This document shows, one piece after another, positions 7,986-16,733 of a DNA stretch of 64,000 nucleotides. Both the position numbers and the translations under genes were made by a program. Within the stretch, counting starts at the first letter, position 1. Each line of letters starts with the position of its first letter. The notes under the pieces are model-generated. The model made no database searches. It was not told the origin of the DNA and was given only the letters and a program-made list of their open reading frames with translations. The DNA lies in NCBI GenBank assembly GCA_028706405.1, contig JAQWBM010000006.1:1-64000 (forward strand), in the 5' to 3' direction. Origin of the DNA: Eubacteriales bacterium (GTDB lineage Bacteria; Bacillota; Clostridia; Peptostreptococcales; Anaerovoracaceae).

Positions 7986-8726
7986 CTAATTTGCGAGTGA
8001 TTCTTCAAGGGCATCATATTTGTCGCTCATGACGATGATATCAATTCTTCTGTTCTTCGCCCGTCCGACTTCTGTATCATTATCTGCTATAGGTCTATAT
8101 TCTCCATAGCCTACAGCCAAGAACATTTCCGGAGGAATATTGGAGTAAGTTGTGAGCATCCGCACCACACTGGCGGCTCTTGCAGCGGACAAGTCCCAAT
8201 TGGAAAGGTAGAGTTCAGAATTCATCGGCACGTTATCCGTATGTCCTTCAATACGAATATGCTTTTTCATAGTTCCAATAACCGATGCAATGCTCAGTAG
8301 AGGTTCTCTGTATTCCAACTTGATTTCCGCACTGCCCGATTCAAAAAAAAACGCATTGTTCAAGCTGACAACTAAGCCGCGATCATCTATTTTAGTCGCC
8401 ACCAAACCCGTCATCTGCTCTGCTTTCAAAAGATTATCCAGTTCAATTTTCAATTTTGTCATTTGATCGATTTCTTCAACAAAAGCTGCTTCTTCCTCGT
8501 CCAAATTCTGTTCGTCAGGAATCCGCTTCGATTCTACATAGCTTTCCGTCATCATCCGCTCTCCAAATTGCTCCGACATAGCCTTGGTCTTTTCCTTATC
8601 CACCTGGCTTACAGCAAAAAGAACGATGAAAACCGCCAACAGTAAAGTCATTAAGTCTGAATAAGGGAGCAGCCACGCCTCGCCCATTTCCTCTTCATGT
8701 GGTTTATGTTTTTTATTCTTTGACAT
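7986..8726 (-). CDS. motB: Flagellar motor stator protein MotB
   Basis: Stator subunit that anchors the MotA/MotB proton (or sodium) channel to peptidoglycan and couples ion flow to flagellar rotation. A single N-terminal membrane helix follows MGEAWLLPYSDLMTLLL, with the essential ion-binding Asp at residue 24. Residues 130-235 are an OmpA-type peptidoglycan-binding domain (IRIEGHTDNVP, NWDLSAARAASVVRML, RRIDIIV). The 246-residue length is normal. It follows motA by 13 nt, the usual motAB order. No other flagellar genes are in the window. Confidence 0.95.
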   Translation of the reverse strand: MSKNKKHKPHEEEMGEAWLLPYSDLMTLLLAVFIVLFAVSQVDKEKTKAMSEQFGERMMTESYVESKRIPDEQNLDEEEAAFVEEIDQMTKLKIELDNLLKAEQMTGLVATKIDDRGLVVSLNNAFFFESGSAEIKLEYREPLLSIASVIGTMKKHIRIEGHTDNVPMNSELYLSNWDLSAARAASVVRMLTTYSNIPPEMFLAVGYGEYRPIADNDTEVGRAKNRRIDIIVMSDKYDALEESLAN

Positions 8727-8739
8727 TGTATTTACCCCT

Positions 8740-9531
8740 CTACCCCTTTGCTTCCATCAAGGAGCTCAGTATCCTGCTCTGGCTGGAGGCCGGCAAAGTT
8801 GATAAGAGTTTTTCCCGAAGCATGAAAGGCGCATCGCCCTTTTGAAGAGACAAGAGTCCGATAATGACCATCTTCTTCAAATGCACTTCATCCTGACTTT
8901 TTACCTTTAACTTTTTTGCGAAAGGATGCCATAAAACATAACCGGTAAAAATCCCAAGAATGGTTGCAACAAATGCGGCGGCAATGGCTTCTGACATCAG
9001 CTCCGTATCATCGATGGATGCCATAGCAGCAATCAGACCGAATACAGCGCCCAAAACCCCCAGGGTTGGTGCATACGTACCTGCGGAAGAAAAAATACTG
9101 GCATTTGTATCATGTCTTTTCTCCATGGCCTCAATTTCCATTTCCAGGATCTCTTCAATAATATCGCCATCTGTGCCGTCAATAACCATGCTGACACCTT
9201 TTTTTATAAAGGCATCGTCAATATCTTCAATTTTCTTTTCTAAAGACAGCCGGCCTTCCTTCTTTGTTGTTTCAGACAGATCTATCATCAATTCAATTAA
9301 CTCTTGCTCCGACATAAGTTTCTGCTTCGTAAATAGAATCTTGAATAATACTCCTATTTTTTTTAGCTTTGAACCCGGAAATGAATTTAAAATCGCCGCA
9401 ATCGTTCCTACAAAGATTACCATAATCGCTGCCGGATTTATAAAAACAGAAAAGCTAATATGTTTAAATATCATTGCCCCAATTATTGAAACAATCCCTG
9501 CGATAATACCTAAAAGCGTGGTAAGTTCCAT
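8740..9531 (-). CDS. motA: Flagellar motor stator protein MotA
   Basis: Ion-channel subunit of the flagellar stator. The 263 residues have the family layout: two N-terminal membrane helices (about 5-50), a cytoplasmic loop of about 100 residues rich in charges (torque-generating region, MEIEAMEKRHDTNASIF), and two C-terminal helices (about 150-200) containing the conserved TYAPTLGVLGAVFGLI. The start codon is preceded by AAGGAGGAAAC. The next gene is motB, so the pair forms a two-gene unit. Confidence 0.95.
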   Translation of the reverse strand: MELTTLLGIIAGIVSIIGAMIFKHISFSVFINPAAIMVIFVGTIAAILNSFPGSKLKKIGVLFKILFTKQKLMSEQELIELMIDLSETTKKEGRLSLEKKIEDIDDAFIKKGVSMVIDGTDGDIIEEILEMEIEAMEKRHDTNASIFSSAGTYAPTLGVLGAVFGLIAAMASIDDTELMSEAIAAAFVATILGIFTGYVLWHPFAKKLKVKSQDEVHLKKMVIIGLLSLQKGDAPFMLREKLLSTLPASSQSRILSSLMEAKG

Positions 9532-9648
9532 GTTTCCTCCTTGTATTCTGCTATGTCTCTTATTTCAATTTTTATTTTATTTCTTACTTCAATTTTATTG
9601 TAACTTTTATTTTTTTCTCTAATACTTTATCATTTTTTATCCGTATTT

Positions 9649-11067
9649 TCAATTTATTTCAGTAATATTCACCGTATTGCTGCTGCCATGCCAGGCCATG
9701 TCATAACCAAATGCAGAAAAAACTGCGCGCAGTGGGATATAGGTTCTCCCATCTTTTAAAACGGCTTCTGTATCTATGATCAGCTTTTGCCCATTTACAT
9801 AGATCGCCTTTTCTCCTATGGTGACCTGCACCGTTATATTATTCTTAACTACCGTAACCACTCTGTTGTTTTCGTCAAAGCTTACCATTGCTCCGATTGC
9901 TTCCAGCGGCTTCCTTAACGGGATCATCGTCCTATTATCCGTATTGATGTAAGGGACCCCCAAACCTTCTTCCTTTAAGAAAACCAACTCCCTGTTATTT
10001 AATACAACAGAAACATACCGCTTTAATTCTTCTCTCGAAAGCTCCGCCGTTCTGCCCAGAAGCCCGTGGATCATGGACACAACGCTGGTTTCATCATTGG
10101 TATCTTCATTGATATCAAAAAGCATTACTCCGCCTGCATTTTTCATCGCAATATATGTCTTTTCACGCAATGTGTTTAATCCGTTATAGTAGGATTCCAG
10201 CGGTTCCGTTGCCGCATAATCCATATACGCATACTCTGAGTTCTCCGCCGCAAGGTGCCTGTATTGCTTCCAGCTTGGTCTGGCATAAAGGGGCATCCCC
10301 AGGATAATCTTTTCCGCAGGCACTCCCCGATTGAGCCAGTAATTGATCGATGTTTCGGCAAACCATAACGGACTATGCTCCGCGTTATTCATATCGTAGG
10401 CCATAACGTTAATAAAATTAAAGCTGTCGAGGCAGGTATCCGTCATGAGCTTCGATACCTCCGGTCCGGCTGTAGTAGACCATGCTCCGTTCAGTGCGGC
10501 AGTCAGCTCCTTTCCGTCCTTATCAAGGGCTGATCTCAATTCTACAACCAGTTTCTCATAATTTTCGATGCTGTTTTGATTTGGATGCTCCCAGTCTATC
10601 TCCACCCCGTCAAGATCGTATTCTTTCAACAGTAAACAAATATTTTTGATCAGAAGAGCTCTTTTCTCATCGGATGAGGCAACCGATTCAAATGTTGTAA
10701 CCAGGGGTTTTCCCTGGTATGACCATCCGCCAAGAGCAATGTAGACTTTTGCTCCGTCATTATGCGCCTGCTCAACCAATTCCCTGAGCTGATCCGGTTT
10801 TTCCAGGGCGGCTAAATTACCATCCTCCTGTGGAATCAAAAACGCATATATGACATGAGTCAATTTATCTGTCTGTAATTTTTCAACGGGCTCATTGAAT
10901 AATTCCCCCGAATAATATCCGATTACTTTAAATTGATTTTCTCTTGCCGTATCCTCATTGATATCCGCTGCAAAACCGGGTGTAAATCCCAGATTAATGA
11001 CCAACATTATAATAAAAAGGATCCTTATGCTTTTCTTGATCCTTTCTTTAAATTTTTCTTTGTGCAT
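9649..11067 (-). CDS. Secreted GH18-family glycosidase with copper-amine-oxidase N-domain
   Basis: Exported protein of 472 residues. A signal peptide (about 1-34) is followed at about 43-330 by a glycoside hydrolase family 18 barrel. The catalytic DxxDxDxE signature is complete (DLDGVEIDWEH), with the later conserved MAYDMN and ILGMPLYARP. Residues 355-470 are a copper amine oxidase N-terminal-like domain (VPYINTDNRTMIPLRKPLEAIGAMV, RTYIPLRAVFSAFGYDMAWHG). GH18 proteins of this type in spore formers cleave chitin-like or peptidoglycan N-acetylglucosamine linkages. A cortex- or wall-lytic role is more likely than chitin use, but the substrate is not determined. Confidence 0.85.
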   Translation of the reverse strand: MHKEKFKERIKKSIRILFIIMLVINLGFTPGFAADINEDTARENQFKVIGYYSGELFNEPVEKLQTDKLTHVIYAFLIPQEDGNLAALEKPDQLRELVEQAHNDGAKVYIALGGWSYQGKPLVTTFESVASSDEKRALLIKNICLLLKEYDLDGVEIDWEHPNQNSIENYEKLVVELRSALDKDGKELTAALNGAWSTTAGPEVSKLMTDTCLDSFNFINVMAYDMNNAEHSPLWFAETSINYWLNRGVPAEKIILGMPLYARPSWKQYRHLAAENSEYAYMDYAATEPLESYYNGLNTLREKTYIAMKNAGGVMLFDINEDTNDETSVVSMIHGLLGRTAELSREELKRYVSVVLNNRELVFLKEEGLGVPYINTDNRTMIPLRKPLEAIGAMVSFDENNRVVTVVKNNITVQVTIGEKAIYVNGQKLIIDTEAVLKDGRTYIPLRAVFSAFGYDMAWHGSSNTVNITEIN

Positions 11068-11144
11068 TATTTTTTCCTCTCTTTAGAAAACGTTTATGTA
11101 TTAACATCCTGATACGATTCGTTGAGTCTGCCCATTACCAATTA

Positions 11145-11645
11145 TTAACTGATCCAGCCGCTGCCGATGTCTTTAATTTCCCACATTTCATTTTCGTATT
11201 TTAGTTCCGTTCCGTCATATCCGTAAGCCCCTGTTCCGGAACGCCATTTGGATGCGTCCATGGTAATTGTGTTGTCTTCCATGGGAGTGTCCTTAATTCG
11301 GAATAAAATTCCATCAGGAAAGTGCAAATCTTCAATAAGCCCTTGTTCTTCCAGTTCTTCAAAGGTGGCGTTCAAAACCTCATGCCCATATTTCTCTAAT
11401 TCCGTTAAAAGTCTCTCCTTGCCTGTCTCTGTCAAGTTTATCATATTTTCCGTGTCTATTGCCAGATACGTTATGTCGTTGTTCAGTCCCGGATCTTCAC
11501 CATACAGTTTATCGATGACCAGCAGGTATGCATCCACAGCCAAATCTTCATCAACAGGCAGTTCTCCCCCGCAGCCTGCAGCCGCCAACAAAATCATGAC
11601 CACCAGAGCGCAAGCAATCCATTTTGATTTTACTGCACTTTTCAT
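11145..11645 (-). CDS. Small lipoprotein of unknown function
   Basis: About 166 residues with a signal peptide and lipobox LAAAGC, so it is exported and lipid-anchored. The remainder is acidic with no motif I recognise. The C-terminal part (RSGTGAYGYDGTELKYENEMWEIKDIGSGWIS) looks like a short beta-sheet unit. The ATG at 11643-11645 is chosen because it follows GGGGGTATTAAT; the longer reading starts upstream of that site. It stands 78 nt upstream of the GH18 gene's direction-mate but shows no clear functional link. Confidence 0.65.
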   Translation of the reverse strand: MKSAVKSKWIACALVVMILLAAAGCGGELPVDEDLAVDAYLLVIDKLYGEDPGLNNDITYLAIDTENMINLTETGKERLLTELEKYGHEVLNATFEELEEQGLIEDLHFPDGILFRIKDTPMEDNTITMDASKWRSGTGAYGYDGTELKYENEMWEIKDIGSGWIS

Positions 11646-11775
11646 TATTAATACCCCCATAATCTTTTAGAATTCTTACACCATATTCTTTATCAGTTAG
11701 ACCTGCTGCAGCGGTCATTTGTTCCCTATTGCTTCATGCTGCTATTGCCGTATGAAGTCACTGACTCTAAACAAA

Positions 11776-11810
11776 ATGGCTATGGAATTAAATGTTAATT
11801 CTATAGCCAT
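11776..11810 (-). terminator. Terminator downstream of rsgA
   Basis: A 16-bp inverted repeat with one G-U pair and a 3-nt loop (ATGGCTATGGAATTAA and its complement). On the minus strand it is followed by TTTTGTTT. It lies 11 nt after the rsgA stop codon. Confidence 0.8.
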
Positions 11811-11820
11811 TCTAATTCTA

Positions 11821-12900
11821 TTACCTTTTATTCTTCTGCTTAATATACCGCATGGTTTGCTTCATCTCACCCATACTGCCAAACATAGACTCTATCTTTT
11901 TCTGTTCCAGTTTGCGGGAATCAAGACCCTCATAGCCCATTTCCCTTCGCAGCTTTTTGTAGTTCTCCATGCGTTCCTGCGGCAGTTCTCCCGCTTCTAT
12001 CGCCTTCCTGACCGCACAGCCTGGTTCCGTGCTATGGGAGCAATCCCGGAACCTGCATTGTTCGGCCAATGCTTCGATATCCTCAAAGGACCTGGAAAGA
12101 TCTGCTGAATCCAGCTGAAGTTCACGCATACCGGGGGTGTCAATAACGATTCCTCCGTCCGGCAAAACCAGAAGCTGGCGATGCGTCGTTGTGTGGCGTC
12201 CTTTCCCGTCGTCTTCCCGAATTTCTTTCGTCTTCAAGACATCACGCCCCATCAGGAGATTGATCAGGGTAGATTTGCCGACGCCGGAAGAGCCGATAAA
12301 TGCAATGGTTTTCCCTTCCTTGATATAAGATTGGACTTCTTTATATCCGCTCTCCTCCATGCTTGTGCATACCACTACATCGGCGCCCGCACTGATCTTG
12401 GCCAGTTCCGCAAGGCGACTGCTTAAATCATCGCACAGATCTGCCTTAGTGAGTACAATAACCGGTGTTGCCATGCTGTTCCAGGCAATCGAAAGATAAC
12501 GTTCCAGCCGGCGAAGATTGAAGTCGGCATTCAAAGACATGCAAAGGAAGACAATATCGATATTCGATGCAACGATTTGTACGCCGTTTGCCGTTCCGGC
12601 GGCTCTCCTGTCAAATACGCTCTTTCGCTGCAGAATGTGATGAATGACCGCATTACCCGCGCTGTCGTCTCTTCTGTCGATCATCACCCAGTCGCCCACA
12701 GCGGGAAAATCCGAGTTATCATTTGCCCTATAGATAAAATTTCCTGACACACCCGCATGCAGTTCTCCATCCTCACATACCGCCTTATAAAGGTCCCGAT
12801 GCTGTTCGATGATTCTTGCGAGAAAAAGACCGTCATAAAGCGTTGCCTCCTGTGCAAAACGGTCAGAAAGCCCGTATTTTATTAAATTATTATATTCCAT
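11821..12900 (-). CDS. rsgA: Ribosome small-subunit-dependent GTPase RsgA
   Basis: Circularly permuted GTPase that helps 30S subunit maturation. An N-terminal OB-fold region (about 35-100, AVGDWVMIDRRD) precedes the permuted G motifs: TKAD (G4), then GSSGVGKSTLINLL (G1) and DTPGMRE (G3). The C-terminal zinc site has the family pattern CRFRDCSHSTEPGC (Cys-x4-Cys-x-His-x5-Cys). I chose the ATG at 12898-12900; GGAGG lies at 12911-12915. The upstream TTG reading starts on the SD itself. The SD can pair with an upstream CCCTCCAAAT, and a 21-codon ORF with its own SD precedes it. Confidence 0.92.
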   Translation of the reverse strand: MEYNNLIKYGLSDRFAQEATLYDGLFLARIIEQHRDLYKAVCEDGELHAGVSGNFIYRANDNSDFPAVGDWVMIDRRDDSAGNAVIHHILQRKSVFDRRAAGTANGVQIVASNIDIVFLCMSLNADFNLRRLERYLSIAWNSMATPVIVLTKADLCDDLSSRLAELAKISAGADVVVCTSMEESGYKEVQSYIKEGKTIAFIGSSGVGKSTLINLLMGRDVLKTKEIREDDGKGRHTTTHRQLLVLPDGGIVIDTPGMRELQLDSADLSRSFEDIEALAEQCRFRDCSHSTEPGCAVRKAIEAGELPQERMENYKKLRREMGYEGLDSRKLEQKKIESMFGSMGEMKQTMRYIKQKNKR

Positions 12901-12910
12901 TATATCTATA

Positions 12911-12953
12911 TCCTCCAAATTGTATTTTATATTTAATCTGATATTTGGAGGGA
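12911..12953 (-). promoter_or_regulatory. Hairpin able to hide the rsgA ribosome binding site
   Basis: On the minus strand CCTCCAAAT (12943-12951) can pair over 9 bp with ATTTGGAGG (12912-12920), which contains the rsgA Shine-Dalgarno site. The same CCTCC block can instead pair with GGAGGGA (12976-12982) inside the upstream small ORF. Two exclusive pairings next to a leader ORF suggest translational attenuation. This is structural inference by eye. Confidence 0.45.
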
Positions 12954-12960
12954 CAAATCA

Positions 12961-13026
12961 TTATTTCTGTTCTTTTCCCTCCTTGTAAAATACAATTGCT
13001 ATTGCCGTATCCATTTTGTTAAACAT
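12961..13026 (-). CDS. Possible 21-residue leader peptide upstream of rsgA
   Basis: An ATG at 13024-13026, preceded by AAAGGAGATGCTTT, opens a 21-codon frame (begins MFNKMDTAIAIVFY, ends KEQK) closed by TAA at 12961. The good ribosome site and the position before an SD-sequestering hairpin are the only support. No family is known to me. It could be a chance ORF. Confidence 0.4.
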   Translation of the reverse strand: MFNKMDTAIAIVFYKEGKEQK

Positions 13027-13078
13027 AAAGCATCTCCTTTTCTTTCAATATATTTTATTATAACATGTTTTCCGAAAT

Positions 13079-14263
13079 TTAAGAGAAATGTTTCAATGAA
13101 TGCTTCTCTTCTTTCACTTGATTCCAGTCATTCATTTCCTTAACTGTTGGCTCAAAGAATCTTTGAGCAATCAGGGTAGGAATCATTGCGCTTAATATAA
13201 CTACCGTAACCAGAATCGTATATTGCCCCTGGTCAATGATATGATTGTTTAAGCCATACAAAGCAGAAATTGTACCAAATGTCAATCCTGTTGACATAAG
13301 GAGCGTTGTATAGGTTGACATCCCTCTGCTCATCTTAAACCTGTACGCTGCCGGCCATACCCCAACTGTTTTAAAAAAGATTTTAAGCAGTAATAATACG
13401 GCGATAATTCCAGCTGATAAATATACCTCTTTTAACGAAACATAAAGTCCCGCCTTTATGAAATAAAACGGAGTAAAAATAGTAAATGCAATGGTTCTCA
13501 TTCGGTTAACGAGTGTTTTATCTGTCAGGAATACCCCTGCCACAACTAGGCCAATTAAATATGCCGGTAAAACCGCTTCACTTTTAGCAGTGGTTGCAAG
13601 ACCGCCCATAAAGAACAGTACAAGCAGTATAAACTTTACCTCCGGCTCACTGACCCGCTTAGTTCCAAGCTTTACGATCAGATGCTTCGTCCAACGCGGC
13701 ATAAGCCATAATACAAAAGCTAATACAACTATAAAAATTAGAAGAGTATCATTAAAATCTGCAAAAAGAACGCCTAACGCTAAAACCGTCCCCAAATCGG
13801 TGATAAAACAGGATGCCAATAACGTTTTGCCCAGTGAAGTGTTTGCAAGTTCCTTTTCGATTAAAACGGCGTAAATAACGGCTACGGAAGTGGTAGATAA
13901 TGCTATCCCTGCAATCTGTGCTTCGCGCACTCCCCAGCCCAGAACATACTGCGTAAACATCCATATAAACGCAAAGGGCAAAGCGAAAGATAGAATACCT
14001 ATTGTTGAACTGATTTTTATATTTGCCTTTAATGATTTGGGATCGATTTCCGCCCCTGCAAGGAACGTCAAAACACCACTGCCCAGCATTGCAAGAAAAT
14101 CAATCCACTGTGTTGTCTCGTGGATTCCAAGAAAATTGCCCGCCAGGATTCCTACAAACATCTCAATCAATGCAACCGAGATACCGACACGAATTGAAAT
14201 CAAACTGGCGATAAAAGCAAGTCCCATCCAAATCGCAGCTTCAAACCAAATATTATCAAGCAT
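13079..14263 (-). CDS. Cation/proton antiporter (CPA2-type) under fluoride riboswitch
   Basis: Membrane antiporter with about twelve hydrophobic segments and a short hydrophilic tail, without the C-terminal TrkA domains of KefB/C. Conserved antiporter-like stretches include EMFVGILAGNFLG, SGVLTFLAGAEID and ASCFITDLGTVLALG. The last two resemble the ion-binding acidic residues of the Na+/H+ exchanger domain. The ATG at 14261-14263 is chosen because GGAGATCTTGAAT precedes it. A fluoride aptamer and terminator lie in the leader, so fluoride should induce the gene. A direct role in fluoride or pH tolerance is inferred; the transported ion is unknown. Confidence 0.85.
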   Translation of the reverse strand: MLDNIWFEAAIWMGLAFIASLISIRVGISVALIEMFVGILAGNFLGIHETTQWIDFLAMLGSGVLTFLAGAEIDPKSLKANIKISSTIGILSFALPFAFIWMFTQYVLGWGVREAQIAGIALSTTSVAVIYAVLIEKELANTSLGKTLLASCFITDLGTVLALGVLFADFNDTLLIFIVVLAFVLWLMPRWTKHLIVKLGTKRVSEPEVKFILLVLFFMGGLATTAKSEAVLPAYLIGLVVAGVFLTDKTLVNRMRTIAFTIFTPFYFIKAGLYVSLKEVYLSAGIIAVLLLLKIFFKTVGVWPAAYRFKMSRGMSTYTTLLMSTGLTFGTISALYGLNNHIIDQGQYTILVTVVILSAMIPTLIAQRFFEPTVKEMNDWNQVKEEKHSLKHFS

Positions 14264-14312
14264 ATTCAAGATCTCCTTTTCTTAGTAGAATTTACGCAGA
14301 AGCTTTAGCAAT

Positions 14313-14350
14313 AAAAAACTCCTACATAGCGGAAAACCGCTTGTAGGAGT
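14313..14350 (-). terminator. Terminator of the fluoride riboswitch
   Basis: On the minus strand ACTCCTAC..AGCGG-TTTT-CCGCT..GTAGGAGT is followed by TTTTTT. Its left arm includes the GACTCCTA end of the aptamer, so ligand-bound aptamer and terminator exclude each other. Confidence 0.85.
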
Positions 14351-14392
14351 CATTAGCTAAATAGCAGTTAAAGGCGAACTCCATCACCTGTG
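14341..14392 (-). promoter_or_regulatory. Fluoride riboswitch (crcB motif)
   Basis: Read on the minus strand: ACAGGTGATGGAGTTCGCC, then AACTGC, then GCTAATGACTCCTAC. This matches the fluoride aptamer pattern of a GATGG..TTC..CC hairpin, AAC-GC and the pseudoknot-forming ATGACTCCTA. The terminator that follows overlaps the final block. The downstream gene is an antiporter, one of the gene classes known to be controlled by this motif besides crcB and eriC-F. Confidence 0.9.
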
Positions 14393-14415
14393 TAATGTTT
14401 AATTATACAAATCCC

Positions 14416-15510
14416 TCATACATTAAACCGGAACAGGATCACATCGCCGTCCTTGACCACATATTCCTTGCCCTCGGAGCGGATCAGACCCTTTTCTTTT
14501 GCAGCAGCCAGATTACCGCCGCACTGGATCAGGTCGTTATATGCAATGGTTTCCGCCCGGATAAAGCCTCGCTCAAAATCCGTATGTATTTTCCCGGCGG
14601 CCTGTGGTGCCTTCGTTCCTCTCTTGATGGTCCACGCGCGAACCTCCGGAACCCCGGCCGTCAGAAAGGAAATCAGATCCAGCAAGCGATAGGAAGCCTT
14701 GATCAATTTATCCAGCCCCGACTCTTCCATCCCTAAATCCTCAAAGAAAGCTGCCTTCTCTTCTTCCTCAAGCTCCGCGATTTCCGATTCCAGCTTTGCG
14801 CATATCACAACTACATCCGAGCCCTCGGAAACAGCAAATTGTCTGACTGCTGCAACATATTCGTTATCTGTTTCCGAAACAGCTTCTTCCTCGGAAACAT
14901 TGGCGGCATAAATCACAGGCTTAAAGGAAAGCAGATCCAGCGATTTAACAAACTCCATCTCTTCCTCGCTGAGTTTGAGAGTTCTGGCGGATAAGCCCTT
15001 TTCAACCGTATCCTTCACCTTGAGTAAAATATCAAGCTCCGTCTGCAGGCTCTTGTCACCCTTCAGGTTTTTCTGGGTCTTCTGTATTCTTTTATCTAAC
15101 AGCTCCATATCTGAAAAAATCAGTTCCATATTGATAGTCTCGATATCAGAGATAGGATCGATCCGGCCATCCACATGAACTACATCGGGATCTTCGAAGC
15201 ACCTTACAACATGGATTATCGCTGAAACCTCCCGAATATGCCCCAAGAATTTATTACCCAGGCCCTCGCCCTTAGAGGCTCCCTTTACCAACCCTGCAAT
15301 ATCATAAAACTCGATGGAAGTATAGACGGTTTTTTTCGATTGATACATCTCGTGAAGAACCTTAAGTCTTTCATCGGGAACGGTTACGACGCCCACGTTA
15401 GGTTCGATGGTACAGAATGGATAATTGGCCGCTTCCGCTCCGGCCTTTGTTATTGCATTAAAAAGAGTGCTTTTTCCAACGTTGGGAAGTCCTACAATAC
15501 CTAATTTCAT
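14416..15510 (-). CDS. ychF: Redox-regulated ATPase YchF (Obg-family)
   Basis: TRAFAC-class P-loop NTPase of the Obg family that binds ATP rather than GTP; it associates with ribosomes and is linked to oxidative-stress control. The P-loop [15 protein letters not shown] is at residues 7-21, followed by the [10 protein letters not shown] switch region and a helical coiled-coil insert (about 125-200). The altered specificity motif NVSEEE replaces NKxD. A C-terminal TGS-type domain contains [11 protein letters not shown]. The 364-residue length is normal. The gene is followed by the fluoride riboswitch and antiporter but is probably a separate unit. Confidence 0.95.
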   Translation of the reverse strand: MKLGIVGLPNVGKSTLFNAITKAGAEAANYPFCTIEPNVGVVTVPDERLKVLHEMYQSKKTVYTSIEFYDIAGLVKGASKGEGLGNKFLGHIREVSAIIHVVRCFEDPDVVHVDGRIDPISDIETINMELIFSDMELLDKRIQKTQKNLKGDKSLQTELDILLKVKDTVEKGLSARTLKLSEEEMEFVKSLDLLSFKPVIYAANVSEEEAVSETDNEYVAAVRQFAVSEGSDVVVICAKLESEIAELEEEEKAAFFEDLGMEESGLDKLIKASYRLLDLISFLTAGVPEVRAWTIKRGTKAPQAAGKIHTDFERGFIRAETIAYNDLIQCGGNLAAAKEKGLIRSEGKEYVVKDGDVILFRFNV

Positions 15511-15620
15511 TGTGATTTTATCTCCTAATCAAAATTTGTCTAATAATATATAAAGTGACGGTGTCCCTCACCGATTTCGTTGGCGTATACAACTTGACTA
15601 ACAATTGATTTCCATCATAT

Positions 15621-16379
15621 TTAGTAAAAAATTCTATTGCGATATTTATTCTTCCGCCTCAGGATAATGTAAACAATGATAAAAATCAAAAATATGGCGG
15701 CGCTAATCACCTGTGCCTGCTTAAATGAACCCATCATCAGGCTGTCTGTGCGCAAAGCCTCTACAAAGAATCTTTCTAAGGAATACAGTATCCCATACAA
15801 GAGGAAAACCTGACCTTCAAATTTTCTGTTGCTGTCCACAAATATCAGGACTATAAACAGGAGGAAACACCAGATAGATTCATATAGAAACGTGGGGTGC
15901 ACCATCTGTCCGTCTACGGCGATTGCCCAAGGCAGATCGGTAGGGCTGCCATGGGCTTCCTGATTGAAGTAGTTTCCCCAGCGCCCTATGGATTGTGCAA
16001 TAGCAATAGACGGTGCGGCAAGGTCCAAAAGGTTTAAAGGTTTTATATGCCATAGTATGCAAAGCAATACGGCGGCAAGAAATCCAAAGATAAGCCCCCC
16101 ATGAATGGCAAGGCCTCCGCTTCTGATGTTTATGATCTTGTATAAATCCCCTGAATAGTACTCCCAATTAAAGGCAACATAATAGAGCCTTGATCCGATG
16201 ATACCGGCCGGCACGCAAACCAATACAAAATCCAGGGTTTTTTCCGAAGAAATCCTGTGTATGGGAGCTCTCCGATATATGACAATAACCGCAAGAACCA
16301 TTGCAGCTGCGATAATAATTCCATACCACATGATATCGATTCCGAATACTGAAAAAGCGACTGGGTTTGGTGTGGGCAT
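15621..16379 (-). CDS. lgt: Prolipoprotein diacylglyceryl transferase Lgt
   Basis: Membrane enzyme that attaches diacylglycerol from phosphatidylglycerol to the lipobox Cys of prelipoproteins. Seven hydrophobic segments are visible, with the family signatures HGGLIFG (residues 94-100) and GRWGNYFNQEAHG (about 137-149), and ERFFVEALRTD near the C-terminus. The 252 residues are normal. The start codon follows GGAAGGAGTAAAGAAT. Its substrates should include the lipoproteins of this window (DUF4430 protein, PstS, amino-acid binding protein). Confidence 0.95.
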   Translation of the reverse strand: MPTPNPVAFSVFGIDIMWYGIIIAAAMVLAVIVIYRRAPIHRISSEKTLDFVLVCVPAGIIGSRLYYVAFNWEYYSGDLYKIINIRSGGLAIHGGLIFGFLAAVLLCILWHIKPLNLLDLAAPSIAIAQSIGRWGNYFNQEAHGSPTDLPWAIAVDGQMVHPTFLYESIWCFLLFIVLIFVDSNRKFEGQVFLLYGILYSLERFFVEALRTDSLMMGSFKQAQVISAAIFLIFIIVYIILRRKNKYRNRIFY

Positions 16380-16733
16380 AATTCTTTACTCCTTCCCCTT
16401 TACGTGACAATGCCTATATTATGTTTATCGGTGCTACCGATGATTAATATCAATTTTTAACATTATACACTAAAAAACTAATAATGCACAGGCATATCTC
16501 CTATTTTCCCCGTATGCTGCTATAAAAATAACAGATTTAATAAAAACTTAAAAATTAAGGGTGGGAAAATATGCTATAATAGTTCTGTTAATTTATGCAG
16601 CAAAAATTTAGCACCGTGTAACAGGTCGGATATGTGCCTTTATGCGCGAATTTCTCACATACGCAGAAAATTTCCGACTGTAGAATTTTTTTATGCCTCG
16701 TTATAAGGGCAGCCAATTCAAAGGGGGATATTT
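16380..16733 (+). other. Intergenic region between lgt and the MacA-like gene
   Basis: No coding region seen. It holds a likely extended -10 promoter on the plus strand (TGCTATAAT at 16572-16580; the -35 is poor). A degenerate dispersed-repeat copy lies at 16658-16709, ending CCTCGTTATAAG. The MacA-like gene's site AAAGGGGGATATTT is at its right end. Confidence 0.5.
16658..16709 (+). repeat. Dispersed intergenic repeat, degenerate copy E
   Basis: CGCAGAAAATTTCCGACTG and TAGAATTTTTTTATG followed by CCTCGTTATAAG. This is the hairpin core of the long repeat joined directly to its right end. Confidence 0.6.

Noticed and set aside
8960..9622. Plus-strand open frame of 220 codons opposite motA
   Set aside because: It is the antisense shadow of motA, with no ribosome site and serine-rich nonsense composition.
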